A stretch of 64,000 nucleotides of DNA, taken from Maniola hyperantus. Taxonomy: Eukaryota > Arthropoda > Insecta > Lepidoptera > Nymphalidae. Under the pieces are notes generated by a model. That model made no database searches and was not told the DNA's origin. It was given only the letters and a program-made list of their open reading frames with translations. A program made the translations under genes and the position numbers. Shown here one piece after another: positions 1-11,395 of this stretch (position 1 is the stretch's first letter; every line of letters begins with the position of its first letter). The DNA lies in the NCBI RefSeq assembly GCF_902806685.2, contig NC_048543.1, positions 8,404,106 through 8,468,105 on the forward strand. Reading direction: 5' to 3'.

Positions 1-409
1 TAACTGTGATGATGTGGTGTCAAGTGTAAGTGCGTGTTTGATAAACCAAGGTACCTAAATCATCCAAAAGACTGTATTCGAAAGTTTCACCTCTATCTGC
101 AGTGCACTTATTATTGCATGCTTATAGTCTTTGTGATAAGATGTGATAGCTTGCTGCTTAACAAGTGACGACTCTAGAGTGTAGACTAGAGGAGTCATGC
201 CAACCAATATCATTATATCAAGTACAATGTTGAACCTATAGAAGTCGTCAGGCTTTTTTCAATACCTATGTGGATAAATAAATAGTTAATAATTTAAAGA
301 ATAGGCGGCTACTGGCAAATTAACGTAGGAGTTTAACTCCCACATTACTCGTATTTCTTACTTGAAACACGCTCGTGGTACGTGATCTTTGACACATTTT
401 TATTTTAGT
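1..409. other. Non-coding, nothing recognised
   Basis: AT-rich sequence with no open frame of note, no splice-linked exon and no clear repeat border. Confidence 0.5.
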
Positions 410-631
410 ACTAGCTGATGCCCGCAACTTCGTTCGCGTGGATTCAGGTTTTTAAAATTCCCGTGGGAACTCTTTGATTTTCCGGGATAAAAAGTAGCTT
501 ATGTCACTCTCCAGGTCTTTAACTATACCCATGCAAAAAATCAAGTCAATCGGTTGCTCCGTTGCGACGTAATTGAAGGACAAACCAACAAACCAACAAA
601 CAAACACACTTTCGCATTTATAATAAGGGTA
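410..631 (+). repeat. Dispersed repeat, GATGCCCGCGACTTCG family (family R)
   Basis: Starts CTAGCTGATGCCCGCAACTT, contains GGGAACTCTTTGATTTTCCGGG and ends with ACTTTCGCATTTATAATA followed by a GGGTA-type tail. The same head and tail recur at least ten times in this window. Very common in Lepidoptera; class uncertain (non-autonomous element or LINE tail). Confidence 0.8.
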
Positions 632-639
632 CTGATACC

Positions 640-807
640 TATAGTACCTACGCGAAAGGTCGAGGTGGCAATCGGGGTCAGAGGCGGGGGGATGCGCCGC
701 ACACCCGCATGTCATCCGCGCTATCCTGTACCGGGTTAGCGCGGGGGCTGTGAGAGTGTGTAGGGTGTCCCCACCCCGATTGTCTTCTCGACCTGTCGCG
801 TACTATA
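640..807. mobile_element. Foldback MITE, family H1
   Basis: Inverted terminal arms: TATAGTAC...GGTCGAGGTGGCAATCGGGG on the left and CCCCGATTG...CTCGACCTGTCGCGTACTATA on the right, around a GC-rich centre. One of about ten copies in the window. It abuts the family R repeat on its left. Confidence 0.75.
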
Positions 808-844
808 CCTATGGTATAGTACTATACGTATGGTATCCCAATTA

Positions 845-1443
845 CACAGCTTTTGCAATATCAAGAGTGACCGCCAGGGCCTCTCCCTTGCTGTCTATGG
901 CTTACGCCCAGCGGTGTGTGAGATATATATTATATAAGAAGATCACCAGCTGAACGGCCGTGGCGAAAACCATATTGACGATCACTAATCAGCTGATGCT
1001 CCTCGAGATATCCCAGCAGCTGTGTGTCAATAATTTGCTCCATGACTTTGGACAAAAGCGAGGTAATCGCGATAGGTCTGTAATTTGAGGGGGCCTTTCT
1101 TCGGAATAGGGTGAACTAGGACAGTCTTCCACGACGATGGGCCTGTGGCGTTGGGGTAAGACTGACGAAATAGATGCGAAAATATCGTAAAATAATAATT
1201 TCCGCGCGCCACCGTAAGGAATTTCACCCTCACCATATGGGTGTCTGGTGCACTTCGACCGTCCGCTGCGCCAGATCCTTCTTTCCACGCACGTGCAAAC
1301 TGTGGAACCAACTAATTCCTAAAAGGCCGGCAACGCATCGGCGGCTCCTCTGGTGCTGCAAATGTTCATGGGCGGCGGTAATCACTTAACATCAGGTGAC
1401 CCGCCTGCTCGCTTGCTCGCTATATCTATTAAAAAAAAAAAAA
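845..1443 (+). mobile_element. 5'-inverted LINE insertion (jockey/CR1-like)
   Basis: 845-1198 is the reverse complement of the reverse-transcriptase region of the LINE found at 29700 (read backwards it contains ISDRQYGFRHGRSAGDL and DIAK). 1199-1443 is the same LINE's 3' end in forward orientation, ending CTCGCTATATCTATTAAA and poly(A). About 60 bases of the 3' part are missing near 1310. The layout fits twin-priming during target-primed reverse transcription. Not coding. Confidence 0.8.
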
Positions 1444-1984
1444 AATCCCTATATTATATTCTTTACAAGGTGGAGGGGAGGTGCCCTTTTAAATAGAGGT
1501 TTTCGAAACTTGTTTTGGAGTCTACTATTTCAAAGACTATTATGTCATTTCTACATCTAAACAGCATAAGCGATGGGTAAAACGCGTGAAGTTCAAGAGT
1601 CCACGAAGTTACCTCTGATTTGTTTAGTCAGCTTTTGAAATATAGGTCATAGTTGACTTGTGAAGTCACTATAAAAGTATGACTTTATATTGCAATAGTC
1701 GCTAGCAATATGAATGAAGCCTCTATGGTATTATAAGGTCACCGTTACTTACAAGCATGACCTTCGCGCGCTACCTGGTGAAGGCGCCGCGCTGCAGATG
1801 TCGATTTCTCAACCGATTGTTAGGTAGGTAGGTATTTAGCGTGGTTCAGAACTATTTATAGGAAATGTTTGACACAAATTAAGTCTTTTCCTGTTTGTTT
1901 AAAATACCTAATTAAAACAATAGGGTACTCTACCGTTTTTTGAAAAGTGATGATGATGAAAGTGATTTTTTAATTTGATCCGAA
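1444..1984. other. Non-coding, nothing recognised
   Basis: No sustained frame. Short GC-richer patch near 1765-1800 in otherwise AT-rich sequence; no assignment. Confidence 0.4.
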
Positions 1985-2180
1985 TAATTTACAAAAATTG
2001 TATTCAGTCGATAAGTGCAATAAAAATGAAAAATAAAATAAATTTCGCGAAAATGCTACCCGCCAACATTTTAAACTCCGAACCACATCACTGACTCCGT
2101 TGCTTACCAAACCGTGTGACGTCATGACAGATCATGAACCAAAAAAAATGGCGGGTAGCGTTTTTGCGACGTGACGCACA
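1985..2180. mobile_element. Foldback MITE, family H5
   Basis: Inverted arms CGCGAAAATGCTACCCGCCA (left) and TGGCGGGTAGCGTTTTTGCG (right) around a CpG-containing centre with GTGACGTCATGACA. A related copy with the same ATAAGTGCAATA lead-in lies in Xdh intron 4 (35945-36170). Confidence 0.7.
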
Positions 2181-2439
2181 AAATTAAAATGAATTTTATT
2201 GCTCATCTATCTTATAAAATTATTGATTGAGTAAAATTTTTGTAATTTTTTTTGGTATGTAGTTTATTATCACTTTTATAATATTTTAATTAACTTGTTA
2301 AAAAATACTATTTTAATATATTCTACTAGCAGTTGCCCGCGACTTCGTCCGCGTAAGATTTCTGGTTTCTCATGAGATCAGAAATTTTCCCGCTGCAAAA
2401 GGCCTCACTTACCTACTCTCAGTCTCACCTTAAGGCACG

Positions 2440-2935
2440 GAATCCTGGCCACGGGGTATTCAATACATATTTGTATGCTATTGGAAAAGCCATAAGCGAG
2501 GAATGCTCATACTGCGGGGAAGAGGATACTCCGTAGCATGCTATATTTGAGTGCCGTGTGTTTCAACAGGAGAGAAACTTAGTAAATGGTGAAAAGGAAG
2601 ATAACTTAAACCCGCAAAACCTGATACCCAGAATGTTGAAAAACAGAGGAATGAGAAAAGTACGCGAAGCTACTCAAATATATAATAAAAAAGCGAGAAG
2701 ACGATGAATGGGAGAGGCAAAGACCCACGCCCTGAAAAAACATCTGCCTTCCTGAAGTAATGCTTCGTGCAATTCCGGGAAGCCGCGAGCGGAGTTATCG
2801 AAGAGTGGAGGAGGTTTTTTAGTCTGTAGGCCACTGCGCAACATCTGCAGTGGAGTCGGGCATGCACAGTGCAATCCATAAGGGTTTTCTCCCTTCCCTT
2901 CCCCCAAGGAAAAAAAAAAGGTACGGAATCCAGAA
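2440..2935 (+). pseudogene. LINE ORF2 C-terminus relic, R1-like
   Basis: Translated fragments read ECSYCGEEDTP..HAIFECRVF then NLIPRMLKNRGMRKV and KKARRR before a stop; the CxxC...H...C arrangement is the C-terminal zinc knuckle of R1-clade LINEs. One in-frame stop (TAG after EEDTP) shows decay. A short untranslated tail and an A-rich run follow (2910-2920). Confidence 0.6.
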
Positions 2936-3907
2936 TACCTAAATGCCAATTTTCATATTTCTAACTTCAAAAACATAGGATTTTCATATAACTTTTCAAC
3001 CCCCATTTCACCCCCATAGAATAGGGGAGAATTTAGTCAGATCCTTTATTATCGGATACTTACCCCCTAGAAAGAACCTATGTTTCAAAAAATAACAATA
3101 GTTAAAGCTTTTCTATAAAAAGTTTTCCCCCCTATTTTACCACCCTTAAGGGGTCAATTTCCCAAATTGACTTATTAGATTTTTATTATTTAAACCTAAA
3201 TGTCGATTTTCGCGTCTCGTAACTTCAAAAACATAGGACTTTCATATAACCTTCCACCCCCATTTCAAAATTTTAGAAGAATAAGATTATACGCTTGATG
3301 TGATGAAGCATTACTTGATAATAGAAATAAATGAATTACTCCAAAGTCTTACTAGGTAAATAGATGTAAGTTTATAATAAAATGAAGATTAAAACAAATA
3401 TCTGTTGATATTTTTATATTATGGGCTTCTTCTTAGACCAAGATGAATTATTTGGAACACTCATAGCTTTTGTTTTAAGTTAAGGCACTTAAATAACTTA
3501 ACCATAACTTGCTCATAAAATTGTACAAATAATAAATATCTCACTGAACATAATTTTGATTAAATTATATTTTTAACTGAATTCAAAAACAGGAGGTATT
3601 TACCTCCCCTTATTTGTGAAGCTGTTGTACCTACCTACTTGCAATCTGCGTTACTATTTTGATATGTACATTTAAAAAACTTTGTCAACAGGTACTTGAC
3701 TGGATGCATGCTTTAATAGTTTACTTTTTAAATGACTCAAATGATTCAAAGTAAAGTTCCTATTAACTGTTAAAAAATCATGCATGCATGATCTTATGAA
3801 ATCGTGCATGATCCATATTACTGAGGAGTTTTACATTTATAATGGAAATGTTTTCTGCAATTATTTTTAATATGTAGTCTTTGAAGTAGGTACTTTCTAC
3901 TTATAGT
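2936..3907. repeat. AT-rich spacer with decayed family R-like fragments
   Basis: 2950-3270 has two spaced copies of a phrase like AACTTCAAAAACATAGGA followed by CCCCATTTCA, an internal duplication of a dispersed element. From 3280 to 3907 nothing else is recognisable. Confidence 0.4.
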
Positions 3908-3909
3908 AA

Positions 3910-4020
3910 ACGACAGATCGAGATGGAATCGGGGTGGGGACGTCCCGCACACCCCCCGCGCTAACCCGGTGCGGGATAGCACGGATGACTGACCTCATAC
4001 CCCGATTGCCATCTCGATTT
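3910..4020. mobile_element. Foldback MITE, family H1 (short copy)
   Basis: GACAGATCGAGATGGAATCG at the left, CCCCGATTGCCATCTCGA at the right, GC-rich centre; outermost TATAGTA ends are lost. Confidence 0.7.
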
Positions 4021-4738
4021 TTAAGCAAAATAATATTCATGTACTTACTTAAGTTCCTAACTAGTAAGTAAAATAATAGCACTTAAATAAATAAATAATA
4101 AATGTATAATAAGTACAAACTACAAATAATATTCATAAGCTATGTATGAACCAACCTATTGAAAGCTATTTACAATACATACCTGACATAAAACGCCGAT
4201 AAGGACTATGTGGTCACAGGTCCATAGTGATAATACTGGTTATCCACCGTAAATGAAAGCAGAGATACAACTTTTATGTATTTTTTTACCAAGTAAAACG
4301 TTTTAGGTTTAGGAAACGGCACTCGCGAAATTTTACAAATTATACTTAACACACAGAGAGCGGTTCGCGATAAATGATGAGCAACATTACTATCTAAACA
4401 TTTCTAGATTTTACAAGCTGAGATTTTTATCAAAATTAATGTAATAGTACTTATAAATTGAGAAGAGAAATTTGAGGAAAAGTAATCGAAACGAAATAGA
4501 AAATCTCTATCTAATGTCAAAAATGACATATCACTGACAGCTTCTGTCATGACAACATCATTGATTTGTGTTCGTTCATTGATCTCTGCTAATACAAGTA
4601 CGCTGGATTTGCGATTGCTGACCTTTGAAACAATATTTGACTTTTGCAATTTTATTATTTCTTAGATGCCCTCGCAGCTGGATCTATCAAACTATTAGAA
4701 CGTGACGAATGATTGTTTTTTGTGCTTATCACCGTAAT
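4021..4738. other. Intergenic spacer
   Basis: AT-rich. An 81-codon open frame on the - strand (4404-4649) has no recognisable motif and is not called. Confidence 0.4.
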
Positions 4739-4851
4739 CACTTTATTGTTTGTCAAGATATATTTTGTACCTCGCCTCACCTATGCTTGCACCACCTATA
4801 TTTGTACCTCAGAGATCAAGATCGTGAGATCTTGACAAACAATGTGAAGTG
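4739..4851. mobile_element. Small foldback element (H9) upstream of COX20
   Basis: Ends are near-perfect inverted repeats: CACTTTATTGTTTGTCAAGAT and ATCTTGACAAACAATGTGAAG. Only one copy seen in the window. Confidence 0.55.
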
Positions 4852-5513
4852 AGGTTGTTAGTTATATTGATTCAAGTAGGTATTTTTACGGATATAATCT
4901 GTCTGGATCTGTTTTGAAAATTCAATAACTAAGTACCTACCTACAATTCTTCTTTTTGAAGTTATTGTGCAACGGTGGGTTGCAGTATACTAGACTACAA
5001 TAGCCGAAGTGAATGTAAAATAGAAGGAATAACATTTCACAAGTACCTCTGCTTGATCGAGAGGGCCAGAGGGGCTATAGGGGCTACGCCATAGTTGGAT
5101 TGTTGGATATCTATTAGATCTGTGGCCTAGCCGCACATCATCGCAACAGCCGACACCATAGATTAGCCGACACTTTATATAGTAGATAATCTATGGCCGA
5201 CACTGTTAAAATGATAAAAGGTTAAAATTATCCTATATGTTATTGGTCTGTGGTTAAAATTAATGTCAGCGGCAAGTGGCAACACAACCCGTCACCCTTC
5301 AAAAACAAAAATATTTGTTTTTAAAATCTAGTGGTAATATCTAAAAATATTTTGCAGTTTTAGTGCAAGTTTTTAATCATTATTGAATTAGTCTCAAATA
5401 GTTGCTAGCTAATAACATTAAGTAGGTTCATTTAGTTGCTCTAAGCACAATATAAATCATTTTCGCAGAACCGTCTAAGAGGTTAGATAAGAGGAGAGAT
5501 ATTAGCTAATAAT

Positions 5514-6604
5514 ATGGATACAGTTGTGAAAAGTATGCTTGAAGAAGATCCTGATGAGGAAAACAAGAAGGTATGGATTTTTTAATGCCCTTAGCTCATA
5601 AAGATGTACCACACGTCAGGTGACCCGAGGAAACTGCATTTCATTCAATAAACTCAAGATAGTCTGAATATCTTGTACCAAAGTTTATAGGCTATTGATT
5701 ATTATAAAACAGGGCAATAAGAAACTAAAACGATCACTGGTTTTTACATATTATAACATAATAATCCATAACCAACAATTACATTTTAATTTTTTCCCTA
5801 TTAGTAACAGCTAGGATTCCAGTAAAAATAATTATAGTTATGCACCTTTTCTCAGTGAAACTCAATACGGATTTAATTGTATTCAGAATTTTCATAAGGA
5901 ATGTTTATAAGTAGGTAGATTCTAATAGGTTTAAAATAAGCTTCAACAATAACATTCATACTTACACATATTTTATTTTGTCTATGGAACAGGTAGGCTA
6001 CAGGTAGGGTGGGTCAACCAGGCGACGGGGGTGGGGTACTACTCTGGTTCACACATTCTCTAAACATTAACTTCTTGATTCAATTTTTTTTATTTCAAGA
6101 TTAGCCTTTAGCACTTAACCACAGCTTGAAAACCACTAGAATTTAACTGTGTATAAGCATTGTAGCCATTATTTATTGTAAAAACTAGTAAGAGATAGAA
6201 AAAGAAAGACTTATCTTTTTTTTAACAAAATCTGTCCAGTGTTCTATTCTAAAATTAGATTTCATTTTTTAAAAGACATTTTTTTTCAGGGTCTTTCGTT
6301 ATTTGGAAGGGACTTGTCGAAAATGCCATGCTTCAGGGAGAGTTTTCTATATGGTATAGCATCAGGTGTCGGAGTAGGAGTATTAGCATTTTTAAAAACT
6401 TCCAAACCACTTTTCTCCCAGCATATTGGAGTTGGCACCTTTGCAATCAGCACTCTAGTCTGCTGGTCATATTGTAGGTATGAATGGTCGAGGCAAAGAT
6501 TTGACGCTCAATTGATGCAAGAAGCTTTGAAAAACAAAATAAGATATGAAGGTACTGTTGTTGAAAAAGAGTTGGAACAGAAAGGTATTTTAAAAACTGT
6601 TTAG
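5514..6604 (+). CDS. COX20: Cytochrome c oxidase assembly protein COX20 (FAM36A)
   Basis: Two exons, 5514-5570 and 6290-6604, joined in phase 0 (donor GTATGG, acceptor TTTTTTCAG), give a 123-residue protein ending in TAG. Human COX20 is of similar size. Seen: an acidic N-terminus (MLEEDPDEENKK), a first hydrophobic segment around residues 40-60 (LYGIASGVGVGVLAF), a second around 70-85 (IGVGTFAISTLVCWSYC), the CRYEWSRQRF block matching the family CRYNYAKQR signature, and a KIRYEGT tail matching human KILYEGT. Known of the family: an inner mitochondrial membrane protein with two transmembrane helices that chaperones newly made COX2 during complex IV assembly. The start is the only ATG in frame in exon 1. 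A possible poly(A) signal AATAAA lies at 7003-7008. Nothing looks broken. The family call is strong; exon 1 rests on frame and splice consensus. Confidence 0.92.
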
Positions 6605-7192
6605 TTGTTAACTTATGTTGATTAATTTTTTCATACTAAATTCAAAGAAAAAGAAATGAGGATGAAGTAATCAGCTTACATTTGCAATCAGCATAAGCTT
6701 ATTGACATATTTATTACAATCAGCATAAGCTTAGTTACGTATTTATTAAATATTATACGTCTTCTTCTTCTTCTCATGTCGTCTTAAATGTAGCCGTCGC
6801 GTCGTGGTGAAAAGATTAGTCAGCATACTGATTTTATTCATGTAGTAATATTATAAATATTAAGTTAGTACCTAATAATATTATAAGTATTAAGTAAGTA
6901 AGTAAATTAGACTATGCTTGAAATATGGTTGTCTAAACTTTTAATGTTATGTATTTATTTCCTTTTTACAAAGTCTTTTTGTCTAAGATTTAGTGATCAA
7001 TCAATAAATAGATAATTTTTTGATAACAAATTGAAGTGTAAGTATATTTTTATAAAAAGTTACTGTTGAAGCAATTTTGTAATTATTGATAGGTATTTTG
7101 ATTATTATATTATATTGAAACAATATTCATAGGTGCTAATACCATAGCACATAAACGCATTAAGTAAATAAATCTGAAAATAGTGCATATTG
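6605..7192. other. COX20 downstream spacer, probable 3' UTR at its start
   Basis: AT-rich with no further exon. AATAAA at 7003-7008 is the first canonical poly(A) signal after the stop; usage is unproven. Confidence 0.4.
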
Positions 7193-7620
7193 AGGCTAAT
7201 TCTGTTGTACATAATCCCTAATCTTCTAAGGAAAAGGTGACTGTCTGATCTATTAACGCACAGCTCAAACTACTGCACCGATCAGGCTGAAATTTGGCGT
7301 GCAGATAGCAATTATGACGTAGGCGTCCGCTAAGAAAGAATTTTTGAAAATTCTACCCCCAAGGGGGTGAAATAGAGGTTCGAAATTTTTGTAGTTCACG
7401 CTGACGAACTCGCGAGCATAAGTTAGTACGTACTAAACAGATAAGTCTAAATCTAGTGCTTTATTAGTAAAAGGATAGCTACATTCCATACAGGGATACC
7501 TGTTACAGAATTATCTACAATGCATAATATTCGTTAGAACATTATGCAAAGCAAATCACTACTTTTAAACAATTCAGTCAATTTAGTTTAGAGATTACTA
7601 CTAGGTACTATTTTTTATAA
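7193..7620. mobile_element. Foldback MITE (family H3) split by another element
   Basis: GAGGCTAATTCTGTTGTAC opens the left arm and GTCTAAATCTAGTGCT the inner half, as in the copy at 46803. At about 7225-7435 it is interrupted by a reversed dispersed repeat (AAACTACTGCACCGATCAGG, CCCCCAAGGGGGTGAAATAG, matching the elements at 14618 and 19127). Confidence 0.55.
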
Positions 7621-7627
7621 TATGCAG

Positions 7628-8105
7628 AACTAGCTGACCCACCTCAGCTTCGCTCGAGTGGAATTCCAATTCATCCCCTATCTAACCCCTTGGAAGATGT
7701 AAATTGTAAAAATCTGATATTTCTTCATTTTTAAGCAAAAATCCATGTACCAATTTTTATACATATAAGTATAACCTGAAAAATGATACACTTTCATACA
7801 AACTTTCATCCCCTATCCAACCCCTTGACGATGAAATACTAAAAATCCTGAAAAGAAACATTCAAATACCAATTTTCATATAATATATAAGTAGTATAAA
7901 TTGAAAAATGACAGACTTTCATAAAAACTTTTATTCCCTTTTTAACTCTTTCCGAAAATCCTTCATCAAATAATTAGCGCCTACTAAGTCATAAACGAAA
8001 CCTACTTTCAAAATTTCAAGTTTCTAACCCCACCCCAGTACTTACAGTGCAGGGTTATGCACAGTACAGACTGTGCTTTGATAGATCAGTCAATCGTCAG
8101 TCAGA
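7628..8105 (+). repeat. Dispersed repeat, variant of family R with internal duplication
   Basis: Head CTAGCTGACCCACCTCAGCT, twofold CATCCCCTATC(C/T)AACCCCTT units, and tail CTTTGATAGATCAGTCAATC. Shares the CAGACTGTGC/AGATCAGTCAGT ending with other copies in this window. Confidence 0.55.
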
Positions 8106-8616
8106 CTCAGGACACATCTATAGATAACAACGCATTTTAGTAATGTGAAGAATGTTGTGACTTACTGTATATCATTTTTTATCTTATTGCCTATGTATAT
8201 TTTGTATTTTGTGTAAATAACTTAGATATTATGCAGGTAGATTGTTTTAATAAATTTTTGAAATTGAAATCAGAATTATTAATTCGGGTCCTATCCAACT
8301 CCACGATTCTTATTTTTTCGATTTTAAAAACTTTCGAATAAGTAGGTCCCTTTCGAATAAGTAAGTTATAGCGTTGTTCAGTAGCTTTTCAGCCAATAAT
8401 TTCAATAATAGTCTTTAGTGTGGAAACCCCTGTGGTGGCAAAATAAATAGCAAGGTGGGAAAAGCTTCGAATGCTTCTACCTACCTACATGTTTTTTTTT
8501 GTTTGAATATACGCTTACTACTTAGGCCGTGACTTAGGTACGTAGGTAGTAGGTACCTATGGACTGGTTAAATAACAACAAAAATATTTTATATCCACTT
8601 ATATTATGTAATATCA
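8106..8616. other. Non-coding, nothing recognised
   Basis: AT-rich sequence with runs of TACCTACC motif; no exon or repeat border could be supported. Confidence 0.4.
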
Positions 8617-8887
8617 TCTGGGTGTCTGGTGCACTTCGACCGTCCGCTGCGCCAGATCCTTCTTTCCACGCACGTGCAAACTGTGGAACCAACTCCCATC
8701 GGCGGTGTTCCCACTAGATTATAACATGGGGTTATTCAAGGGGCGGACCAACAAATTCCTAAAAAGCCGGCAACGCATCGGCGGGTCCTCTGGTGCTGCA
8801 AATGTTCATGGGCGGCGGTAATCACTTAACATCAGGTGACCCGCCTGCTCGCTTGCTCGCTATATCTATTAAAAAAAAAAAAAAAAA
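8617..8887 (+). mobile_element. 5'-truncated LINE 3' end (jockey/CR1-like)
   Basis: Nearly identical to 30786-31057, the tail of the longer copy: CTGGGTGTCTGGTGCACTTC through CTCGCTATATCTATTAAA and poly(A). Only a few differences are visible, so insertion was recent. Confidence 0.85.
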
Positions 8888-9104
8888 ATAATAATAAGTA
8901 GTACCTACCTACTTAGATATGCTGTATTTATAAAAATAATTTTAGGTTTTAGGTATAAACCAAGTCTTTATAATTAAGGGCGTGCTTTAGAAGGGACTTT
9001 CGTTGTAGAAAAAAGTTAAACTGTTAATAATTAGCAAGTTACTTTACTATTTCCTTGTTGTTATTCTGTATACGTCTAGTACCTGTGTAGTTCGTAAAAC
9101 CGAT

Positions 9105-9215
9105 AGACGTTGGGGTCTCAAGATGCTGGAATGGCGACCTCGCACCGAAAGACGCAGCGTTGGAAGACGAGTCGCAGGGAGCCGCTGGGTGCGCCGTGGG
9201 TGCGCGGACCACTGA
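9105..9215 (+). pseudogene. RTE-type LINE ORF2 C-terminal fragment
   Basis: Frames give KTDRRWGLKMLEW.PRT, then SVGR and TSRREPLG, like the RTE C-terminus also found at 43243 and 62000. Too short and broken to code. Confidence 0.6.
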
Positions 9216-9942
9216 AGTAGTCCGCGAGCATGAAGCGTTGGCTTTTCAAAATGTGGACTTTATTCGCCATGCATTTTCTATGGAAAAATAAATTCCACCA
9301 TTTAGAATTTTTTTCTACTCATCGAGTAGACCTTCGGATCCTGATCATATTTTGCTAAGAAAGCACTCTTCCATCTTTTATACGCTCCGAGATAGGTACC
9401 TAATTGCCCTGCCGACGAAATTTGTATGGCGGCCTTCTTTTTTTCGCCATTTTGAATATTTTTTCAGCTCACTGGCAATTGGATGACGTTTCGAGTGTCA
9501 TTTGTTTCGAGTGGCACCTCACCTATCTTCAATACCTTAAGCGTGCTCTTCACCCGTCTCCGAAATCCTCAATCATCAGCTCTCTCCGTATTTTTCCTCC
9601 GAATGAATTTTTGTCTTCTATACGAAACCATCAGTCAAAAAATTTTTTTTCATACAAAAATGTTCAGGAGAAGTGATCAATGAGTGAGTCAGTCAGTGAA
9701 TCAGCACGAACAGCTATATAAATATATTAATACTTATGTAGTTAAATCGCCAAATAAATCGTGATATGTACCCGTTTTATAAAAAACAATATAAGTATGT
9801 AGTTATTCTGGTATACGAAAGTACCGACCATTGATGTTGGAATCCCCCTCTTATTCTAGGGTACCGACCTACTTTCTGTTTCGTAAGTTTTTAGGTAGGT
9901 ATATTTATAACTTGTTGCTGAAACGAAGGCTAAGGTCCTTTT
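9216..9942. other. Repeat-like non-coding stretch
   Basis: Includes TGAGTGAGTCAGTCAGTG at about 9680, a motif seen at ends of lepidopteran elements, but no clear start. Overlapping open frames at 9404-9683 have no recognisable motif. Confidence 0.35.
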
Positions 9943-10005
9943 TAAGGTTCCGTACCATTATGATAAAAAACTGTCCTAGTGCGCGTCAGACTCCCCCACC
10001 ATAGA
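9943..10005 (+). repeat. Fragment of GGTTCCGTA family (family N)
   Basis: AAGGTTCCGTACCATTATGA then TAGTGCGCGTCAGACTC: a short piece of the element seen in full at 11396. Confidence 0.5.
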
Positions 10006-10028
10006 TTTCGGTTAAAAGATGTAAGAAC

Positions 10029-10472
10029 TAGTTGATGCCCGCGACTTCGTCCGCGTGGAGTTAGGTTTTTCAAAAATCCCGTGGGAACTCTTTGATTTTC
10101 CGAGATAAAAAGTAGCCTATGTCACTCTCTTAAGCTGTATCATATTAACTAATAAGTAAGTACCTTCGCAAAAATTCTACTCAAGTAATTTCACGAAAAC
10201 TTAATTCATGCTCCATATGTACATTATGTAAGACGCAACAATATTACATACCTACTTTTATTCGACAATATATAATGAGTTGACTATTTAATTCAATACA
10301 AAAAACTATATATAGTATAGGTATACCTAGGTACATACAGAAAAAAGGTCTTTATCTATACCCATGCAAAAAATCACGTCAATCCGTTGCACCGTTGCGA
10401 CGTGATTCGAGGACAAACCAACAAGTCAACAAACCAACAAACAAACACACTTTCGCATTTATAATAAGGGTA
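10029..10472 (+). repeat. Family R repeat with a 218-base insertion
   Basis: Head at 10029 and tail CGCATTTATAATAAGGGTA at about 10455-10472 match other copies, but the CTCTCCAAGTCTTTA junction is split by unrelated AT-rich sequence at about 10130-10347. Confidence 0.65.
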
Positions 10473-10498
10473 CCTACTGATAAATTGTACATAATTAG

Positions 10499-10676
10499 AG
10501 CCTCAATAGCTCAACGGGTAAAGGAGTGAACTGAAAACCGAAAGGTCGACGGTTCAAACCCCGCCCGTTGCACTATTGTCGTACCTACTCCTAGCACAAG
10601 CTTGACGCTTAGTTGGAGAGGAAAGGGAGAATATTAGTCATTTAACATGGCTAATAATCTTTATTAAAAAAAAAAT
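10499..10676 (+). mobile_element. tRNA-derived SINE (SINE-C)
   Basis: tRNA-like head GCCTCAATAGCTCAACGGGT (box A) and GGTTCAAACCCCG (box B), then a body and a poly(A) end at about 10665-10675. The head resembles a tRNA, but the tail and A-run mark a retroposon. Confidence 0.75.
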
Positions 10677-10732
10677 TATAATAATGGACCTGAAAATATA
10701 ACGCAATTACCAGCCGAGTAATATTGGATTTC

Positions 10733-11108
10733 CGAGGGTTCCGTACCTACTACAGTTATATTTTTTCAACATTTTGCATGATAAATCAAAAACAATTTTG
10801 CATAAAAAAAATCTATTTTAGAATGTAGGTAAAGCCCTTTCATGTGATACCTACTTGGTAATAAATCTTACTTTGAAAGTTGAAAATACTAATTATTTGT
10901 TCTTGAACATATTTTTATTTTGTGATGAACCACAAATTCACGGTTTTTGGATTTTTCCGCTTATGTGTGCTATAAGACCTACCTACCTGTCTTTCATGAT
11001 TTTACGTCAACGGGAAGTATAGACAGTAAGACAGACAGACAGAAAGACAGACAGACAACGAAGTGATCCTATAAGGGTTCCTTTTCCTTTTGAGGTACGG
11101 AACCCTAA
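10733..11108 (+). repeat. GGTTCCGTA-family repeat (family N)
   Basis: Opens GGGTTCCGTACC, contains CATTTTGCATGATAAATCAA and a GACAGACAGACAG run, and closes GAGGTACGGAACCCTAAAA. The ends are short inverted repeats. Confidence 0.65.
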
Positions 11109-11221
11109 AATTGGTAGGTATGTATTTTCATATGTCTATCATGCAGTAGCTCTACGTACAATTATTTCACTTATTTTATTTAACTTATTTGGTAATTTGT
11201 AGCGCCATAGAGATTATAGCG

Positions 11222-11284
11222 CTATAGGTAATAATTATAGGCACGGAACCCTTCGTACGTAAGACTCGCACTTGGCCGGTTTTT
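11222..11284 (-). repeat. Family N fragment, reversed
   Basis: GGCACGGAACCCTTCGTACG and CTCGCACTTGGCCGGTTTTT are the reverse of the family head. Confidence 0.5.
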
Positions 11285-11395
11285 CTTGTTTTTAATTTAG
11301 CAAATACGTCACCCTGAAAGTACAGTCTGGAAACATACTTATAACACGCCATCACTACATCACGCTACTTACCTACCACCCGCGTTCGAACTAAA

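Noticed and set aside
4404..4649. 81-codon frame upstream of COX20
   Set aside because: No motif, no splice context, AT-rich composition.
10499..10572. Functional tRNA gene
   Set aside because: It has A and B boxes, but is followed by a SINE body and poly(A) tail.
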